Shown here: positions 49,374 through 59,183 of the stretch, one piece after another | Numbering within the stretch: the stretch's first letter is position 1 | How the letters are laid out: each line of letters begins with the position of its first letter | Assembly (NCBI RefSeq): GCF_000217955.3 | Contig: NZ_AFOY02000029.1 | Coordinates: forward strand, 52,776 to 116,775 | Direction of reading: 5' to 3' | DNA: 64,000 nucleotides | DNA from: Pseudomonas fluorescens HK44 | GTDB lineage: Bacteria; Pseudomonadota; Gammaproteobacteria; Pseudomonadales; Pseudomonadaceae | Program-made: the position numbers and the translations under genes | The notes under the pieces: generated by a model | Database searches by the model: none | What the model saw: the letters and a program-made list of their open reading frames with translations, nothing else | Told to the model about the DNA's origin: nothing

Positions 49374-50297
49374 ATGAAGAAAGGTGTAATGCGCCCAGGG
49401 CACGTGCAACTGCGTGTACTGGACATGGGTAAGGCGTTGGAACACTACATCGAATTGTTGGGCCTGATCGAGATGGATCGTGACGACCAGGGCCGTGTCT
49501 ATCTGAAGGCCTGGAGTGAGGTTGACAAATTTTCTGTAGTGCTACGCGAAGCTGATGAGCCAGGTATGGATTTCATGGGTTTCAAGGTGGTAGATGAGGT
49601 GTCTCTCCAGCAACTTGAGCAGGATCTGCAGGCACATGGCTGTTCCGTCGAACAGGTACCGGCGGGGGAGCTCAATAGTTGCGGTCGGCGTGTGCGCTTC
49701 CAAGCCCCCTCAGGGCATCACTTCGAGTTGTATGCTGACAAGGAATACACTGGCAAATGGGGTGTGAATGAGGTCAATCCCGAAGCCTGGCCACGCGATC
49801 TGAAAGGTATGTCGGCGGTGCGTTTCGATCATTGCCTGCTGTATGGTGATGAACTACAAGCCACTTATGAGTTGTTTACCGAGGTACTCGGCTTTTACCT
49901 GGCCGAGCAAGTGGTCGATGCCGAGGGTATACGCCTAGCACAGTTTCTAAGCTTGTCGACCAAGGCCCACGATGTGGCTTTTATCCAGCATGCGGAGAAG
50001 GGTAAGTTCCATCATGCCTCATTCCTCCTCGATACCTGGGAGGACGTGTTGCGCGCTGCCGACCTGATCAGCATGACCGACACCTCGATCGATATCGGCC
50101 CGACCAGGCACGGCCTGACCCACGGCAAGACCATTTATTTCTTCGACCCGTCCGGCAACCGCTGCGAGGTGTTCTGCGGCGGGAACTACAACTATCCGGA
50201 TCACAAGCCGGTGACTTGGTTGGCCAAGGATGTGGGCAAGGCGATCTTCTATCACGACCGGGTGCTCAACGAACGATTCATGACCGTTATGACCTAA
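49374..50297 (+). CDS. nahH: Catechol 2,3-dioxygenase NahH
   Basis: The 307 residues match the XylE/NahH type. The iron ligands His153 (VRFDHC), His214 (KFHHAS) and Glu265 (NRCEVF) are all present. It opens the catechol ring meta to give yellow 2-hydroxymuconic semialdehyde. Next in the operon is nahI. Without upstream transcription it would be expressed only by read-through or a weak internal promoter. Confidence 0.97.
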   Translation: MKKGVMRPGHVQLRVLDMGKALEHYIELLGLIEMDRDDQGRVYLKAWSEVDKFSVVLREADEPGMDFMGFKVVDEVSLQQLEQDLQAHGCSVEQVPAGELNSCGRRVRFQAPSGHHFELYADKEYTGKWGVNEVNPEAWPRDLKGMSAVRFDHCLLYGDELQATYELFTEVLGFYLAEQVVDAEGIRLAQFLSLSTKAHDVAFIQHAEKGKFHHASFLLDTWEDVLRAADLISMTDTSIDIGPTRHGLTHGKTIYFFDPSGNRCEVFCGGNYNYPDHKPVTWLAKDVGKAIFYHDRVLNERFMTVMT

Positions 50298-50331
50298 AGG
50301 CCCAGCTCGACTTATTGCAGAGATTACGCAG

Positions 50332-51792
50332 ATGAAAGAGATCAAGCATTTCATTAACGGTGCCTTTGTCGGCTCGGCCAGCGGCCGCACCTTCGAGGAC
50401 ATCAACCCGGTCAATGGCCAGGTGATCGGCCGCGTCCACGAGGCCGGCCGCGCCGAGGTCGACGCTGCGGTCAAAGCTGCCCGTGCCGCGCTCAAGGGGC
50501 CCTGGGGGAAGATGACGGTGGCCGAGCGCGCTGACATTCTGCATCGCGTGGCCGATGGCATCACGGCCCGTTTCGACGAGTTTCTCGAGGCCGAATGCCT
50601 CGACACCGGAAAGCCAAAATCCCTGGCCAGCCATATCGACATCCCGCGTGGGGCGGCCAATTTCAAGGTGTTCGCCGACCTGCTGAAGAATGTCGCCAAC
50701 GAAGCCTTCGAGATGGCCACCCCGGATGGCGCCGGTGCGCTCAACTACGGCGTGCGCCGGCCCAAGGGGGTGATCGGGGTCATCAGCCCGTGGAACCTGC
50801 CGCTGCTGCTGATGACCTGGAAAGTCGGACCGGCCCTGGCCTGCGGCAACTGCGTGGTGGTCAAGCCATCCGAGGAAACTCCGCTGACCGCCACCCTGCT
50901 CGGCGAGGTGATGCAGGCCGCCGGCGTACCGGCGGGCGTGTACAACGTGGTGCATGGCTTCGGCGGCGATTCGGCCGGGGCCTTCCTCACCGAGCACTCG
51001 GACGTCGACGCCTACACCTTCACCGGTGAGACCGGCACCGGCGAAACCATCATGCGCGCTGCGGCCAAGGGCGTGCGCCAGGTGTCGCTGGAACTGGGCG
51101 GGAAGAACGCCGGCATCGTGTTCGCCGACTGCGATATGGACAAGGCCATCGAGGGCACCCTGCGCTCGGCCTTCGCCAACTGCGGCCAGGTCTGCCTCGG
51201 TACCGAGCGACTGTATATCGAGCGGCCGATCTTCGACGCGTTCGTCGCCCGACTCAAGGCCGGTGCCGAAAGCCTGGTGATCGGGCCGCCGGACGACGCC
51301 AGCAGCAACTTCGGCCCGCTGGTCAGCCTCAAGCACCGCGAAAAAGTCCTCAGCTATTACCAGCAGGCAGTCGATGACGGCGCCACCGTTGTCACCGGCG
51401 GCGGCGTGCCGGAGATGCCGGCGCACCTGGCCGGCGGCGCCTGGGTGCAGCCGACTATCTGGACTGGCCTCTCCGACAATTCGGCGGTGGTCACCGAGGA
51501 AATCTTCGGCCCCTGCTGCCATATCCGCCCGTTCGATACGGAAGAGGAGGCCATCGAACTGGCCAACAGCCTGCCCTATGGCCTGGCGTCGGCGATCTGG
51601 ACCGAGAGCAGCTCGCGCGCCCACCGCGTCGCCGGGCAGATCGAGGCCGGCATCGTCTGGGTCAACAGCTGGTTCCTCCGCGATCTACGCACCGCCTTCG
51701 GCGGCAGCAAGCAGTCGGGCATCGGCCGCGAAGGGGGTGTGCACTCGCTGGAGTTCTACACCGAGCTGAAAAACATCTGCGTGAAACTCTGA
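50332..51792 (+). CDS. nahI: 2-Hydroxymuconic semialdehyde dehydrogenase NahI
   Basis: The 486 residues are of the aldehyde dehydrogenase family: VISPWNLPLLLMTWKVGPAL, TFTGETGTGETI, the catalytic Glu in LELGGKNAGIVF and the Cys in ANCGQVCLGTERLY. It oxidises the ring-fission product with NAD to 4-oxalocrotonate, the dehydrogenase branch of the meta pathway. Full length. Confidence 0.96.
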   Translation: MKEIKHFINGAFVGSASGRTFEDINPVNGQVIGRVHEAGRAEVDAAVKAARAALKGPWGKMTVAERADILHRVADGITARFDEFLEAECLDTGKPKSLASHIDIPRGAANFKVFADLLKNVANEAFEMATPDGAGALNYGVRRPKGVIGVISPWNLPLLLMTWKVGPALACGNCVVVKPSEETPLTATLLGEVMQAAGVPAGVYNVVHGFGGDSAGAFLTEHSDVDAYTFTGETGTGETIMRAAAKGVRQVSLELGGKNAGIVFADCDMDKAIEGTLRSAFANCGQVCLGTERLYIERPIFDAFVARLKAGAESLVIGPPDDASSNFGPLVSLKHREKVLSYYQQAVDDGATVVTGGGVPEMPAHLAGGAWVQPTIWTGLSDNSAVVTEEIFGPCCHIRPFDTEEEAIELANSLPYGLASAIWTESSSRAHRVAGQIEAGIVWVNSWFLRDLRTAFGGSKQSGIGREGGVHSLEFYTELKNICVKL

Positions 51793-51799
51793 GGCGGCC

Positions 51800-52681
51800 A
51801 TGACTGCATCCCTGAAGGCACCCCCGCAAGCAGCGGAGCAGGCTCCGGAACCTAGCCCCGAGCTGGGTCGCGAGATCCTCGCCGCAGGCTGGCGCACCAA
51901 CTTGCTGGAGCAGGGCAGCGGCTTTCCGCTGCTGCTGATCCACGGCTCCGGCCCTGGCGTCACCGCCTGGGCCAACTGGCGCCTGGTCATGCCGCAGCTG
52001 GCCCAGAATCACCGGGTGCTCGCCCCGGACATGCTCGGCTTCGGTTACAGCGAGCGCCCGGCAGATGCTCACTACAGCCTCGACACCTGGGTGCTGCATG
52101 CCCTCGGCGTGCTGGATGCCCAGGGCATCGCCCAGGCCGACCTGGTCGGCAATTCCTTCGGCGGCGCCATCGCCTTGGCCCTGGCCGTGCGTCACCCCGA
52201 GCGGGTGCGCCGGCTGGTGCTGATGGGCAGCGTCGGCGTGCCCTTCGAGCTCACGTCGGGGCTGGACGCAGCCTGGGGCTACAGGCCATCGCTAGCTAAT
52301 ATGCGCGCGCTGCTCGACCTGTTCGCCTTCGATCGCGGCCTGGTCAGCGAAGACCTGGCCGAACTGCGTTACCAGGCCAGCATACGCCCGGGCTTCCAGG
52401 AATCCTTCGCCGCCATGTTCCCGGCCCCGCGCCAGCGATGGATCGAGGAGCTGTGCAGCGACGAGCGGGCGATCCGCGCGTTGCCCCACCCGACCCTGGT
52501 GGTGCATGGCCGCGAAGACCAGATCATCCCGCTGCAGGCTTCGCTGACCCTAGCGCAGTGGATTCCCAACGCCCAGCTACACGTCTTCGACCAGTGTGGC
52601 CACTGGACCCAGATCGAACACGCCGAGCGTTTCGCCCGCCTGGTCGAGGATTTCCTCGCCGAGGCCGCCCCCCTTTCCTGA
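51800..52681 (+). CDS. nahN: 2-Hydroxymuconic semialdehyde hydrolase NahN
   Basis: The 293-residue alpha/beta hydrolase has LLLIHGSGPGVTAWANWRLV (oxyanion region), the nucleophile in DLVGNSFGGAIAL, Asp in HGREDQIIPL and His in FDQCGHWTQIEH. It removes formate from the semialdehyde to give 2-hydroxypenta-2,4-dienoate. It begins seven bases after nahI. Confidence 0.95.
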   Translation: MTASLKAPPQAAEQAPEPSPELGREILAAGWRTNLLEQGSGFPLLLIHGSGPGVTAWANWRLVMPQLAQNHRVLAPDMLGFGYSERPADAHYSLDTWVLHALGVLDAQGIAQADLVGNSFGGAIALALAVRHPERVRRLVLMGSVGVPFELTSGLDAAWGYRPSLANMRALLDLFAFDRGLVSEDLAELRYQASIRPGFQESFAAMFPAPRQRWIEELCSDERAIRALPHPTLVVHGREDQIIPLQASLTLAQWIPNAQLHVFDQCGHWTQIEHAERFARLVEDFLAEAAPLS

Positions 52682-52692
52682 GAGAGACAAGC

Positions 52693-53478
52693 ATGGACCA
52701 GATATTGATCAACGAGCTCGGCGACGAGCTGTATCAGGCGATGCTCAACCGTGAAGCGGTCAGCCCGCTGACCGAGCGCGGTTTCGCCATCGGCATCGAC
52801 GACGCCTACCACATTTCCCTGCGCATGCTCGAACGCCGGCTGGCCGCCGGCGAGAAGATCATCGGCAAGAAGATCGGCGTCACCAGCAAGGCGGTGCAGA
52901 ACATGCTCGGCGTGTATCAGCCAGACTTCGGCTACCTGACCGATGCCATGGTGTTCAACAGCGGCGAGGCCGTGCCGATCAGCCAGCGGCTGATGCAGCC
53001 CAAGGCCGAGGGCGAAATCGCCTTCATCCTCAAGAAGGACCTGATCGGCCCCGGCGTGACCAACGCCGACGTGCTGGCCGCCACCGAGTGCGTGATGCCC
53101 TGTTTCGAGATCGTCGATTCGCGCATCCGCGACTGGAAAATCAAGATCGAAGACACAGTAGCGGACAATGCATCCTGCGGCCTGTTCGTGCTCGGCGACA
53201 CGGCAGTGTCGCCACGCCAGGTCGACCTGGTTACCTGCGGCATGCTGGTGGAGAAGAACGGCCAGTTGCTCAGCACCGGCGCCGGTGCCGCGGCCCTGGG
53301 TTCGCCGGTCAACTGCGTGGCCTGGCTGGCCAACACCTTGGGCCGCTTCGGTATCCCGCTGAAGGCTGGCGAAGTGATCCTCTCCGGCTCGCTGGTACCC
53401 CTGGAGCCGGTCAAGGCCGGCGACTTCATGCGCGTCGAGATCGGCGGCATCGGCAGCGCCTCCGTGCGCTTCACCTGA
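52693..53478 (+). CDS. nahL: 2-Oxopent-4-enoate hydratase NahL
   Basis: From the ATG at 52693 (AGAGAGA upstream) the product is 261 residues, MDQILINELGDELYQAMLNR. The metal-binding Glu residues lie in PKAEGEIAFILKKDL. It adds water to 2-oxopent-4-enoate. Related to nahK, with which it shares fold and likely a complex. The longer frame from 52438 overlaps nahN and is rejected. Confidence 0.95.
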   Translation: MDQILINELGDELYQAMLNREAVSPLTERGFAIGIDDAYHISLRMLERRLAAGEKIIGKKIGVTSKAVQNMLGVYQPDFGYLTDAMVFNSGEAVPISQRLMQPKAEGEIAFILKKDLIGPGVTNADVLAATECVMPCFEIVDSRIRDWKIKIEDTVADNASCGLFVLGDTAVSPRQVDLVTCGMLVEKNGQLLSTGAGAAALGSPVNCVAWLANTLGRFGIPLKAGEVILSGSLVPLEPVKAGDFMRVEIGGIGSASVRFT

Positions 53479-53497
53479 TCGAACAGAGGACAAACCC

Positions 53498-54421
53498 ATG
53501 AGCAAGAAACTCAAGGCGGCCATCATAGGCCCCGGCAATATCGGTACCGATCTGGTGATGAAGATGCTCCGTTCCGAGTGGATTGAGCCGGTGTGGATGG
53601 TCGGCATCGACCCCAACTCCGACGGCCTCAAACGCGCCCGCGATTTCGGCATGAAGACCACAGCCGAAGGCGTCGACGGCCTGCTCCCGCACGTGCTGGA
53701 CGACGACATCCGCATCGCCTTCGACGCCACCTCGGCCTATGTGCATGCCGAGAATAGCCGCAAGCTCAACGCGCTTGGCGTGCTGATGGTCGACCTGACC
53801 CCGGCGGCCATCGGCCCCTACTGCGTGCCGCCGGTCAACCTCAAGCAGCATGTCGGCCGCCTGGAAATGAACGTCAACATGGTCACCTGCGGCGGCCAGG
53901 CCACCATCCCCATGGTCGCCGCGGTGTCCCGCGTGCAGCCGGTGGCCTACGCCGAGATCGTCGCCACCGTCTCCTCGCGCTCGGTCGGCCCGGGCACGCG
54001 CAAGAACATCGACGAGTTCACCCGCACCACCGCCGGCGCCATCGAGCAGGTCGGCGGCGCCAGGGAAGGCAAGGCGATCATCGTCATCAACCCGGCCGAG
54101 CCGCCGCTGATGATGCGCGACACCATCCACTGCCTGACCGACAGCGAGCCGGACCAGGCTGCGATCACCGCTTCGGTTCACGCGATGATCGCCGAGGTGC
54201 AGAAATACGTGCCCGGCTACCGCCTGAAGAACGGCCCGGTGTTCGACGGCAACCGCGTGTCGATCTTCATGGAAGTCGAAGGCCTGGGCGACTACCTGCC
54301 CAAGTACGCCGGCAACCTCGACATCATGACCGCCGCCGCGCTGCGTACCGGCGAGATGTTCGCCGAGGAAATCGCCGCCGGCACCATTCAACTGCCGCGT
54401 CGCGACATCGCGCTGGCTTGA
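53498..54421 (+). CDS. nahO: Acylating acetaldehyde dehydrogenase NahO
   Basis: The 307 residues have the NAD-binding loop IIGPGNIGTDLVMKML and the catalytic Cys in NMVTCGGQATIP. It turns acetaldehyde from the aldolase into acetyl-CoA, with channelling between NahO and NahM. The two genes are adjacent and 12 bases apart. Confidence 0.96.
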   Translation: MSKKLKAAIIGPGNIGTDLVMKMLRSEWIEPVWMVGIDPNSDGLKRARDFGMKTTAEGVDGLLPHVLDDDIRIAFDATSAYVHAENSRKLNALGVLMVDLTPAAIGPYCVPPVNLKQHVGRLEMNVNMVTCGGQATIPMVAAVSRVQPVAYAEIVATVSSRSVGPGTRKNIDEFTRTTAGAIEQVGGAREGKAIIVINPAEPPLMMRDTIHCLTDSEPDQAAITASVHAMIAEVQKYVPGYRLKNGPVFDGNRVSIFMEVEGLGDYLPKYAGNLDIMTAAALRTGEMFAEEIAAGTIQLPRRDIALA

Positions 54422-54432
54422 GGAGTAGCACC

Positions 54433-55473
54433 ATGAATTTGCACGGCAAGAGCGTCATCCTGCACGACATGAGCCTGCGCGACGGCATGCACGCCAAGCG
54501 CCACCAGATCAGCCTGGAGCAGATGGTCGCGGTCGCCACCGGCCTCGATCAAGCCGGTATGCCGCTGATCGAGATCACCCACGGCGACGGCCTCGGCGGT
54601 CGTTCGATCAACTACGGCTTCCCGGCCCACAGTGACGAGGAGTACCTGCGCGCGGTGATCCCGCAGCTCAAGCAGGCCAAAGTCTCGGCGCTGCTGCTGC
54701 CCGGCATCGGCACCGTCGACCACCTGAAGATGGCCCTGGACTGCGGCGTCTCGACTATTCGCGTGGCCACCCACTGTACCGAGGCGGATGTCTCCGAGCA
54801 GCACATCGGCATGGCGCGCAAGCTGGGGGTCGACACCGTCGGCTTCCTGATGATGGCGCACATGATCAGCGCCGAGAAAGTCCTGGAGCAGGCCAAGCTG
54901 ATGGAAAGCTATGGTGCCAACTGCATCTACTGCACCGACTCGGCCGGCTACATGCTGCCTGATGAAGTCAGCGAGAAAATCGGCCTCCTGCGCGCCGAGC
55001 TGAACCCGGCCACCGAAGTCGGCTTCCACGGCCACCACAACATGGGCATGGCTATCGCCAACTCGCTGGCCGCCATCGAAGCCGGTGCCGCGCGCATCGA
55101 CGGCTCGGTCGCCGGCCTCGGCGCCGGTGCCGGCAACACCCCGCTGGAAGTGTTCGTCGCAGTGTGCAAACGCATGGGCGTGGAGACCGGCATCGACCTG
55201 TACAAGATCATGGACGTGGCCGAGGACCTGGTGGTGCCGATGATGGATCAGCCGATCCGCGTCGACCGCGACGCCCTGACCCTGGGCTACGCCGGGGTGT
55301 ACAGCTCGTTCCTGCTGTTCGCCCAGCGCGCCGAGAAGAAATATGGCGTGTCGGCCCGCGACATCCTGGTCGAACTGGGCCGGCGCGGCACCGTCGGTGG
55401 CCAGGAAGACATGATCGAAGACCTCGCCCTGGACATGGCCCGGGCCCGTCAGCAGCAGAAGGTGAGCGCATGA
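54433..55473 (+). CDS. nahM: 4-Hydroxy-2-oxovalerate aldolase NahM
   Basis: From the ATG at 54433 it is 346 residues. HDMSLRDGMHAKRHQISLEQ is the catalytic and metal-binding start, and VGFHGHHNMGMAIANSLAAI carries further metal ligands. It splits 4-hydroxy-2-oxovalerate to pyruvate and acetaldehyde. Its stop overlaps the nahK start (ATGA). Confidence 0.96.
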   Translation: MNLHGKSVILHDMSLRDGMHAKRHQISLEQMVAVATGLDQAGMPLIEITHGDGLGGRSINYGFPAHSDEEYLRAVIPQLKQAKVSALLLPGIGTVDHLKMALDCGVSTIRVATHCTEADVSEQHIGMARKLGVDTVGFLMMAHMISAEKVLEQAKLMESYGANCIYCTDSAGYMLPDEVSEKIGLLRAELNPATEVGFHGHHNMGMAIANSLAAIEAGAARIDGSVAGLGAGAGNTPLEVFVAVCKRMGVETGIDLYKIMDVAEDLVVPMMDQPIRVDRDALTLGYAGVYSSFLLFAQRAEKKYGVSARDILVELGRRGTVGGQEDMIEDLALDMARARQQQKVSA

Positions 55474-56264
55474 ACCGTACCCTGACCCGCGAACAGGTGC
55501 TGGCCCTGGCCGAGCACATCGAAAACGCCGAGCTGAATGTCCACGACATCGGCAAGGTGACCAACGATTTTCCCGAGATGACCTTCGCCGACGCCTACGA
55601 CGTGCAGTGGGAAATCCGCCGGCGCAAGGAGGCCCGCGGCAACAAGATCGTCGGCCTGAAGATGGGCCTGACCTCCTGGGCGAAGATGGCGCAGATGGGC
55701 GTGGAAACGCCGATCTACGGCTTCCTCGCCGACTACTTCAGCGTGCCGGACGGAGGCGTGGTGGATTGCTCCCAGCTGATCCATCCAAAGATCGAGGCGG
55801 AAATCTCGGTGGTGACCAAGGCGCCGCTGCACGGTCCGGGTTGCCACCTGGGTGACGTGATCGCGGCGATCGACTACGTGATCCCAACCGTAGAGGTGAT
55901 CGACTCGCGTTATGAGAATTTCAAGTTCGACCTGATCAGCGTGGTCGCCGACAACGCCTCCTCGACCCGCTTCATCACTGGTGGGCGCATGGCCAGCCTG
56001 GAGGAGGTCGATTTGCGCACCCTCGGCGTGGTCATGGAGAAGAACGGCGAAGTGGTCGAACTCGGCGCCGGCGCGGCGGTGCTCGGCCATCCGCTGTCCA
56101 GCGTGGCGATGCTGGCCAACCTGCTGGCCGAGCGCGGCGAACACATCCCGGCCGGCACCTTTATCATGACCGGCGGGATCACCGCCGCCGTGCCGGTGGC
56201 GCCGGGCGACAACATCAGCGTGCGCTACCAGGGCCTCGGCTCGGTGTCCGCGCGCTTCATCTGA
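55470..56264 (+). CDS. nahK: 4-Oxalocrotonate decarboxylase NahK
   Basis: From the ATG at 55470 it is 264 residues, MNRTLTREQVLALAEHIENA. Metal ligands lie in HPKIEAEISVVTKAPL. It decarboxylates the keto form of 4-oxalocrotonate to 2-oxopent-4-enoate. The longer frame from 55164 overlaps nahM and is rejected. Translationally coupled to nahM. Confidence 0.95.
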   Translation: MNRTLTREQVLALAEHIENAELNVHDIGKVTNDFPEMTFADAYDVQWEIRRRKEARGNKIVGLKMGLTSWAKMAQMGVETPIYGFLADYFSVPDGGVVDCSQLIHPKIEAEISVVTKAPLHGPGCHLGDVIAAIDYVIPTVEVIDSRYENFKFDLISVVADNASSTRFITGGRMASLEEVDLRTLGVVMEKNGEVVELGAGAAVLGHPLSSVAMLANLLAERGEHIPAGTFIMTGGITAAVPVAPGDNISVRYQGLGSVSARFI

Positions 56265-56318
56265 ACCCCCGCGGTCGGCCTGCACGGTCGGCCGCCCCTA
56301 TTGTTGGAGGACGAGGCC

Positions 56319-56510
56319 ATGCCCATCGCCCAGTTGTACATTCTCGACGGTCGCAGCAACGAGCAGAAGGAAACCCTGATCCGCGAAGTCAGTGAGGCCA
56401 TGTCGCGCTCGCTGGACGCGCCGATCGAACGAGTCCGGGTGATCATCACCGAGATGCCGAAGAACCACTTCGGCATCGGCGGCGAACCGGCGAGTAAGCT
56501 CAATCGCTGA
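56319..56510 (+). CDS. nahJ: 4-Oxalocrotonate tautomerase NahJ
   Basis: From the ATG at 56319 (TTGGAGGA site) it is 63 residues. After Met removal Pro1 is the general base, with Arg11 (LDGRSN) and Arg39 (RVRVII) as partners. It converts the enol to the keto form of 4-oxalocrotonate and ends the degradation operon. Confidence 0.96.
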   Translation: MPIAQLYILDGRSNEQKETLIREVSEAMSRSLDAPIERVRVIITEMPKNHFGIGGEPASKLNR

Positions 56511-56746
56511 GGCTGCTCTGATCATCTCGCCCCTCGAAACTAACCTCGTCTGGCAAGCAGCCCTGCGGGCCTGTGCATCGGCGGAATTGGCGTTTCCGGC
56601 GGCTCTGGAGAGCAGGACGAAACCTGAGCAGAGGCGTGTCTGCGGGCGATGCTCGGCTGAGTCCGCCCGAGCCCGCAATCAGGACCAATAAGTGCTTGCC
56701 GGATCACACATCTGCCCTAACAGCCGTACGGAATTGAATCACACTA
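56511..56746. other. Gap between nahJ and nahY
   Basis: 236 bases without a gene. I see no clear terminator or promoter; the right end is AT-richer and could start nahY. Confidence 0.3.
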
Positions 56747-58363
56747 ATGCAAAAATTCACTATCCGAACCCGACTTTTAATGCTGGTCGGCGCTATGTTT
56801 ACCGGCTTCATAACTATCGAGTTGATGGGATTCAGTGCTCTTGAGAGAGGCGTGGCAAGCCTTAATACAGTTTATCTAGATCGAGTCGTTTCGCTACGTG
56901 ACCTGAAAACCATCGCCGACCTGTATGCAGTGAAAATCGTCGATAGCAGCCACAAGGCTCGCAGTGGCCGCATGACCTACGCCCAAGCCGAGCAAGAGGT
57001 GAAAGACGCCGGTCGGCAGATCGATATGCTATGGCACTCCTACCAAAAGACTAAAAAGATCGATGAAGAGCAACGTTCAGTGGACGCACTAGCCAAGCTT
57101 ATTGAGGAAGCTCAAGACCCCATTGAACGCTTGAAAGGAATTTTGGAACGTGGCGACAAGGTGGCACTCGACACCTTTGTCGAAAATGAAATGTACCCGT
57201 TGATTGATCCGCTTTCGGAAGGGCTCAGCCATCTGACCCAAATCCAAGTGGAGGAATCAAAGCGTACCTATGACGCCGCTGTTGTCCTGTATGACTCTTC
57301 ACGCACCATGTTAGCGCTGCTGCTCTTGGGAATACTGATTTGCGGTGGTGTCTTCGCCACGCGGCTTATACGTAGCATCATCCATCCTTTAACGACACTT
57401 AAGGATGCAGCGGCTCGTGTAGCACTTGGCGATCTTAGCCAGTCAATTCAGGTGAGCGGTCGCAATGAGGTTACCGACGTGCAGCTGTCTGTGCAGGCGA
57501 TGCAGGCTAATCTTCGCAATACCTTGCAGGATATCCAGGGCTCGGCGACTCAATTGGCAGCTGCTGCTGAAGAACTTCAGACGGTAACTGAGAGCACAGC
57601 CCAGGGTATCCACCGGCAAAATGATGAGATGCAAATGGCGGCCACGGCAGTAACCGAAATGTCCGCTGCAGTGGATGAAGTCTCAGACAATGCCAACCGC
57701 ACATCCAATGCATCACACGAAGCGATGGACCTGGCAGACGGGGGGCGCAAACAGGTTATGCTAACCTGCGAGACTATCGATCGGCTCAGCGGCAAGCTTA
57801 ATGAAACCACCGGAACCGTCTTCCGCCTGGCTGAGGAAGCATCGAACATCGGTCGTGTATTGGACGTGATCCGTGCCATTGCCGAGCAAACCAAATTGCT
57901 TGCACTCAATGCTGCGATTGAGGCCGCCCATGCTGGTGAGGCAGGCCGTGGTTTTGCGGTAGTCGCTGACGAAGTTCGCAATTTGGCACAACGCACCCAG
58001 ACCTCTACTCAAGAAATAGAACGAATGATTTTTTCCATTCAGAGTGTGACGCAAGAGGGGGTTCGTGACGTGCAGCAGAGCTGCGAGTTTGCTGCAGGCA
58101 GTCAGAAAATGGCTAGTGAAGCTGATCAGACACTGACCCTGATCGCCGAGCGGATCACGGAAATAAATGGTATGAATTTAGTGATTGCCAGCGCAGCAGA
58201 AGAACAAGCCCAGGTGGCGCGAGAAGTAGATCGGAACCTGGTTACTATCAGTGACATTTCTGAACAGAGTACCGCCAGCGTTCGGCAGACCGCCAAGGCC
58301 AGTGAAGAGCTGGCGCGCTTGGCCGCAAATCTTAATAATCTGGTCAATCGCTTTAATATGTAG
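56747..58363 (+). CDS. nahY: Naphthalene chemoreceptor NahY (methyl-accepting chemotaxis protein)
   Basis: The 538 residues have a membrane helix near residues 10-30, a four-helix-bundle periplasmic domain, a second helix near 188-206, a HAMP domain (GDLSQSIQVSGRNEVTDV) and a signalling tip EQTKLLALNAAIEAAHAGEA. Size and place match NahY of NAH7, which guides cells to naphthalene. It follows the lower operon. Function should not need the lux-blocked genes unless co-transcribed. Confidence 0.94.
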   Translation: MQKFTIRTRLLMLVGAMFTGFITIELMGFSALERGVASLNTVYLDRVVSLRDLKTIADLYAVKIVDSSHKARSGRMTYAQAEQEVKDAGRQIDMLWHSYQKTKKIDEEQRSVDALAKLIEEAQDPIERLKGILERGDKVALDTFVENEMYPLIDPLSEGLSHLTQIQVEESKRTYDAAVVLYDSSRTMLALLLLGILICGGVFATRLIRSIIHPLTTLKDAAARVALGDLSQSIQVSGRNEVTDVQLSVQAMQANLRNTLQDIQGSATQLAAAAEELQTVTESTAQGIHRQNDEMQMAATAVTEMSAAVDEVSDNANRTSNASHEAMDLADGGRKQVMLTCETIDRLSGKLNETTGTVFRLAEEASNIGRVLDVIRAIAEQTKLLALNAAIEAAHAGEAGRGFAVVADEVRNLAQRTQTSTQEIERMIFSIQSVTQEGVRDVQQSCEFAAGSQKMASEADQTLTLIAERITEINGMNLVIASAAEEQAQVAREVDRNLVTISDISEQSTASVRQTAKASEELARLAANLNNLVNRFNM

Positions 58364-58582
58364 CCCCTAGGGGGGCGCTTATATGGACTCCTCCCCCGGG
58401 CAGCGGGTCGGACGCAGTACCTCTGCATGAATGGAGGATCCTCGCTGACCCGGTATCAAGGTGCCAAAGTGGAGAGTGCCAAGAAGGTTTTCCAGTTGCA
58501 CACCGTTGATCGGTGCACTGGGAGGCAGGGCGGCGGCAAAAACTGAGTGCAACACATGACATTTCCGGTACGGTGCTGTCCC
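58364..58582. other. Gap ahead of the IS30 remnant
   Basis: Contains no gene. The last 40 bases (CAACACATGACATTTCCGG) look like an IS30 terminal repeat. Confidence 0.35.
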
Positions 58583-59125
58583 TATGTCTTATTCCGAACT
58601 CAGCGTTGAAGAGCGCGCCACCATTCAAATCGGTCATGCCCAAGGCAGTCTGCGTCGGATTGCCTGCTTGATCCCCCGATCCCCTTCGACCATCAGCCGG
58701 GAACTGCGCCGCAATCGAGATGCCTGTGGCGGTTAATCGGCCCGTGTGGCCCAGTAGCAGACGCAGGCCCGCCGCCAGGTTTGTAGACCGATGCGAAAGC
58801 TGTTTCCGGGGAGTGAGCGCTTCGAGTTGGTGGCTCATATACTGAGTGAGCGTTTGTCTCCCGAACAGATTGCCGACAAGCTGCGCAGCATGAACATACC
58901 CCACCTAAGAGATGCCTACGTCTGTCGCGAGACGATCTACAACGCCATCTATGCCTTGCCGGTCGGTGAGCTGCACAAGGAGCAGATCATCTGCCTGCGC
59001 CAAAGCAAGACGACGCACCGACCGCGTTCTGGCGGCGTCGATCGCCGCGGGCAGATCCCCGAGATGGTCAGTATTCATGTGCGCCCGCCGGAGATCGAAG
59101 ACCGGCTGATGACGGGGCATGGACG
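58583..59125 (+). pseudogene. IS30-family transposase N-terminal remnant
   Basis: MSYSELSVEERATIQIGHAQ, SPSTISRELRRNRDACGG then stop codons, then KLFPGSERFELVAHILSERL, SPEQIADKLRSMN and YVCRETIYNAIYALPVGELH are the HTH part of an IS30 transposase, with nonsense mutations. It ends at DRLMTGH, where an IS3-group element begins. The DDE part is missing. Confidence 0.82.
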
Positions 59126-59183
59126 AGCCCCCTGAAAGACAGGACACCGTTTCCCCCTTAACATAAGGGATAGGCAAACGACT

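Noticed and set aside
50287..51624. 445-codon open frame opposite nahI
   Set aside because: It has no recognisable domain and lies wholly antisense to a well supported dehydrogenase; GC-rich codons create such frames. Similar long antisense frames opposite nahL, nahO, nahM and nahK were rejected for the same reason.
29327..59125. A single IS30 element split by insertion of the whole nah block
   Set aside because: The two parts lie on opposite strands, so a simple insertion cannot explain them; without an alignment to one reference I keep them as separate remnants.
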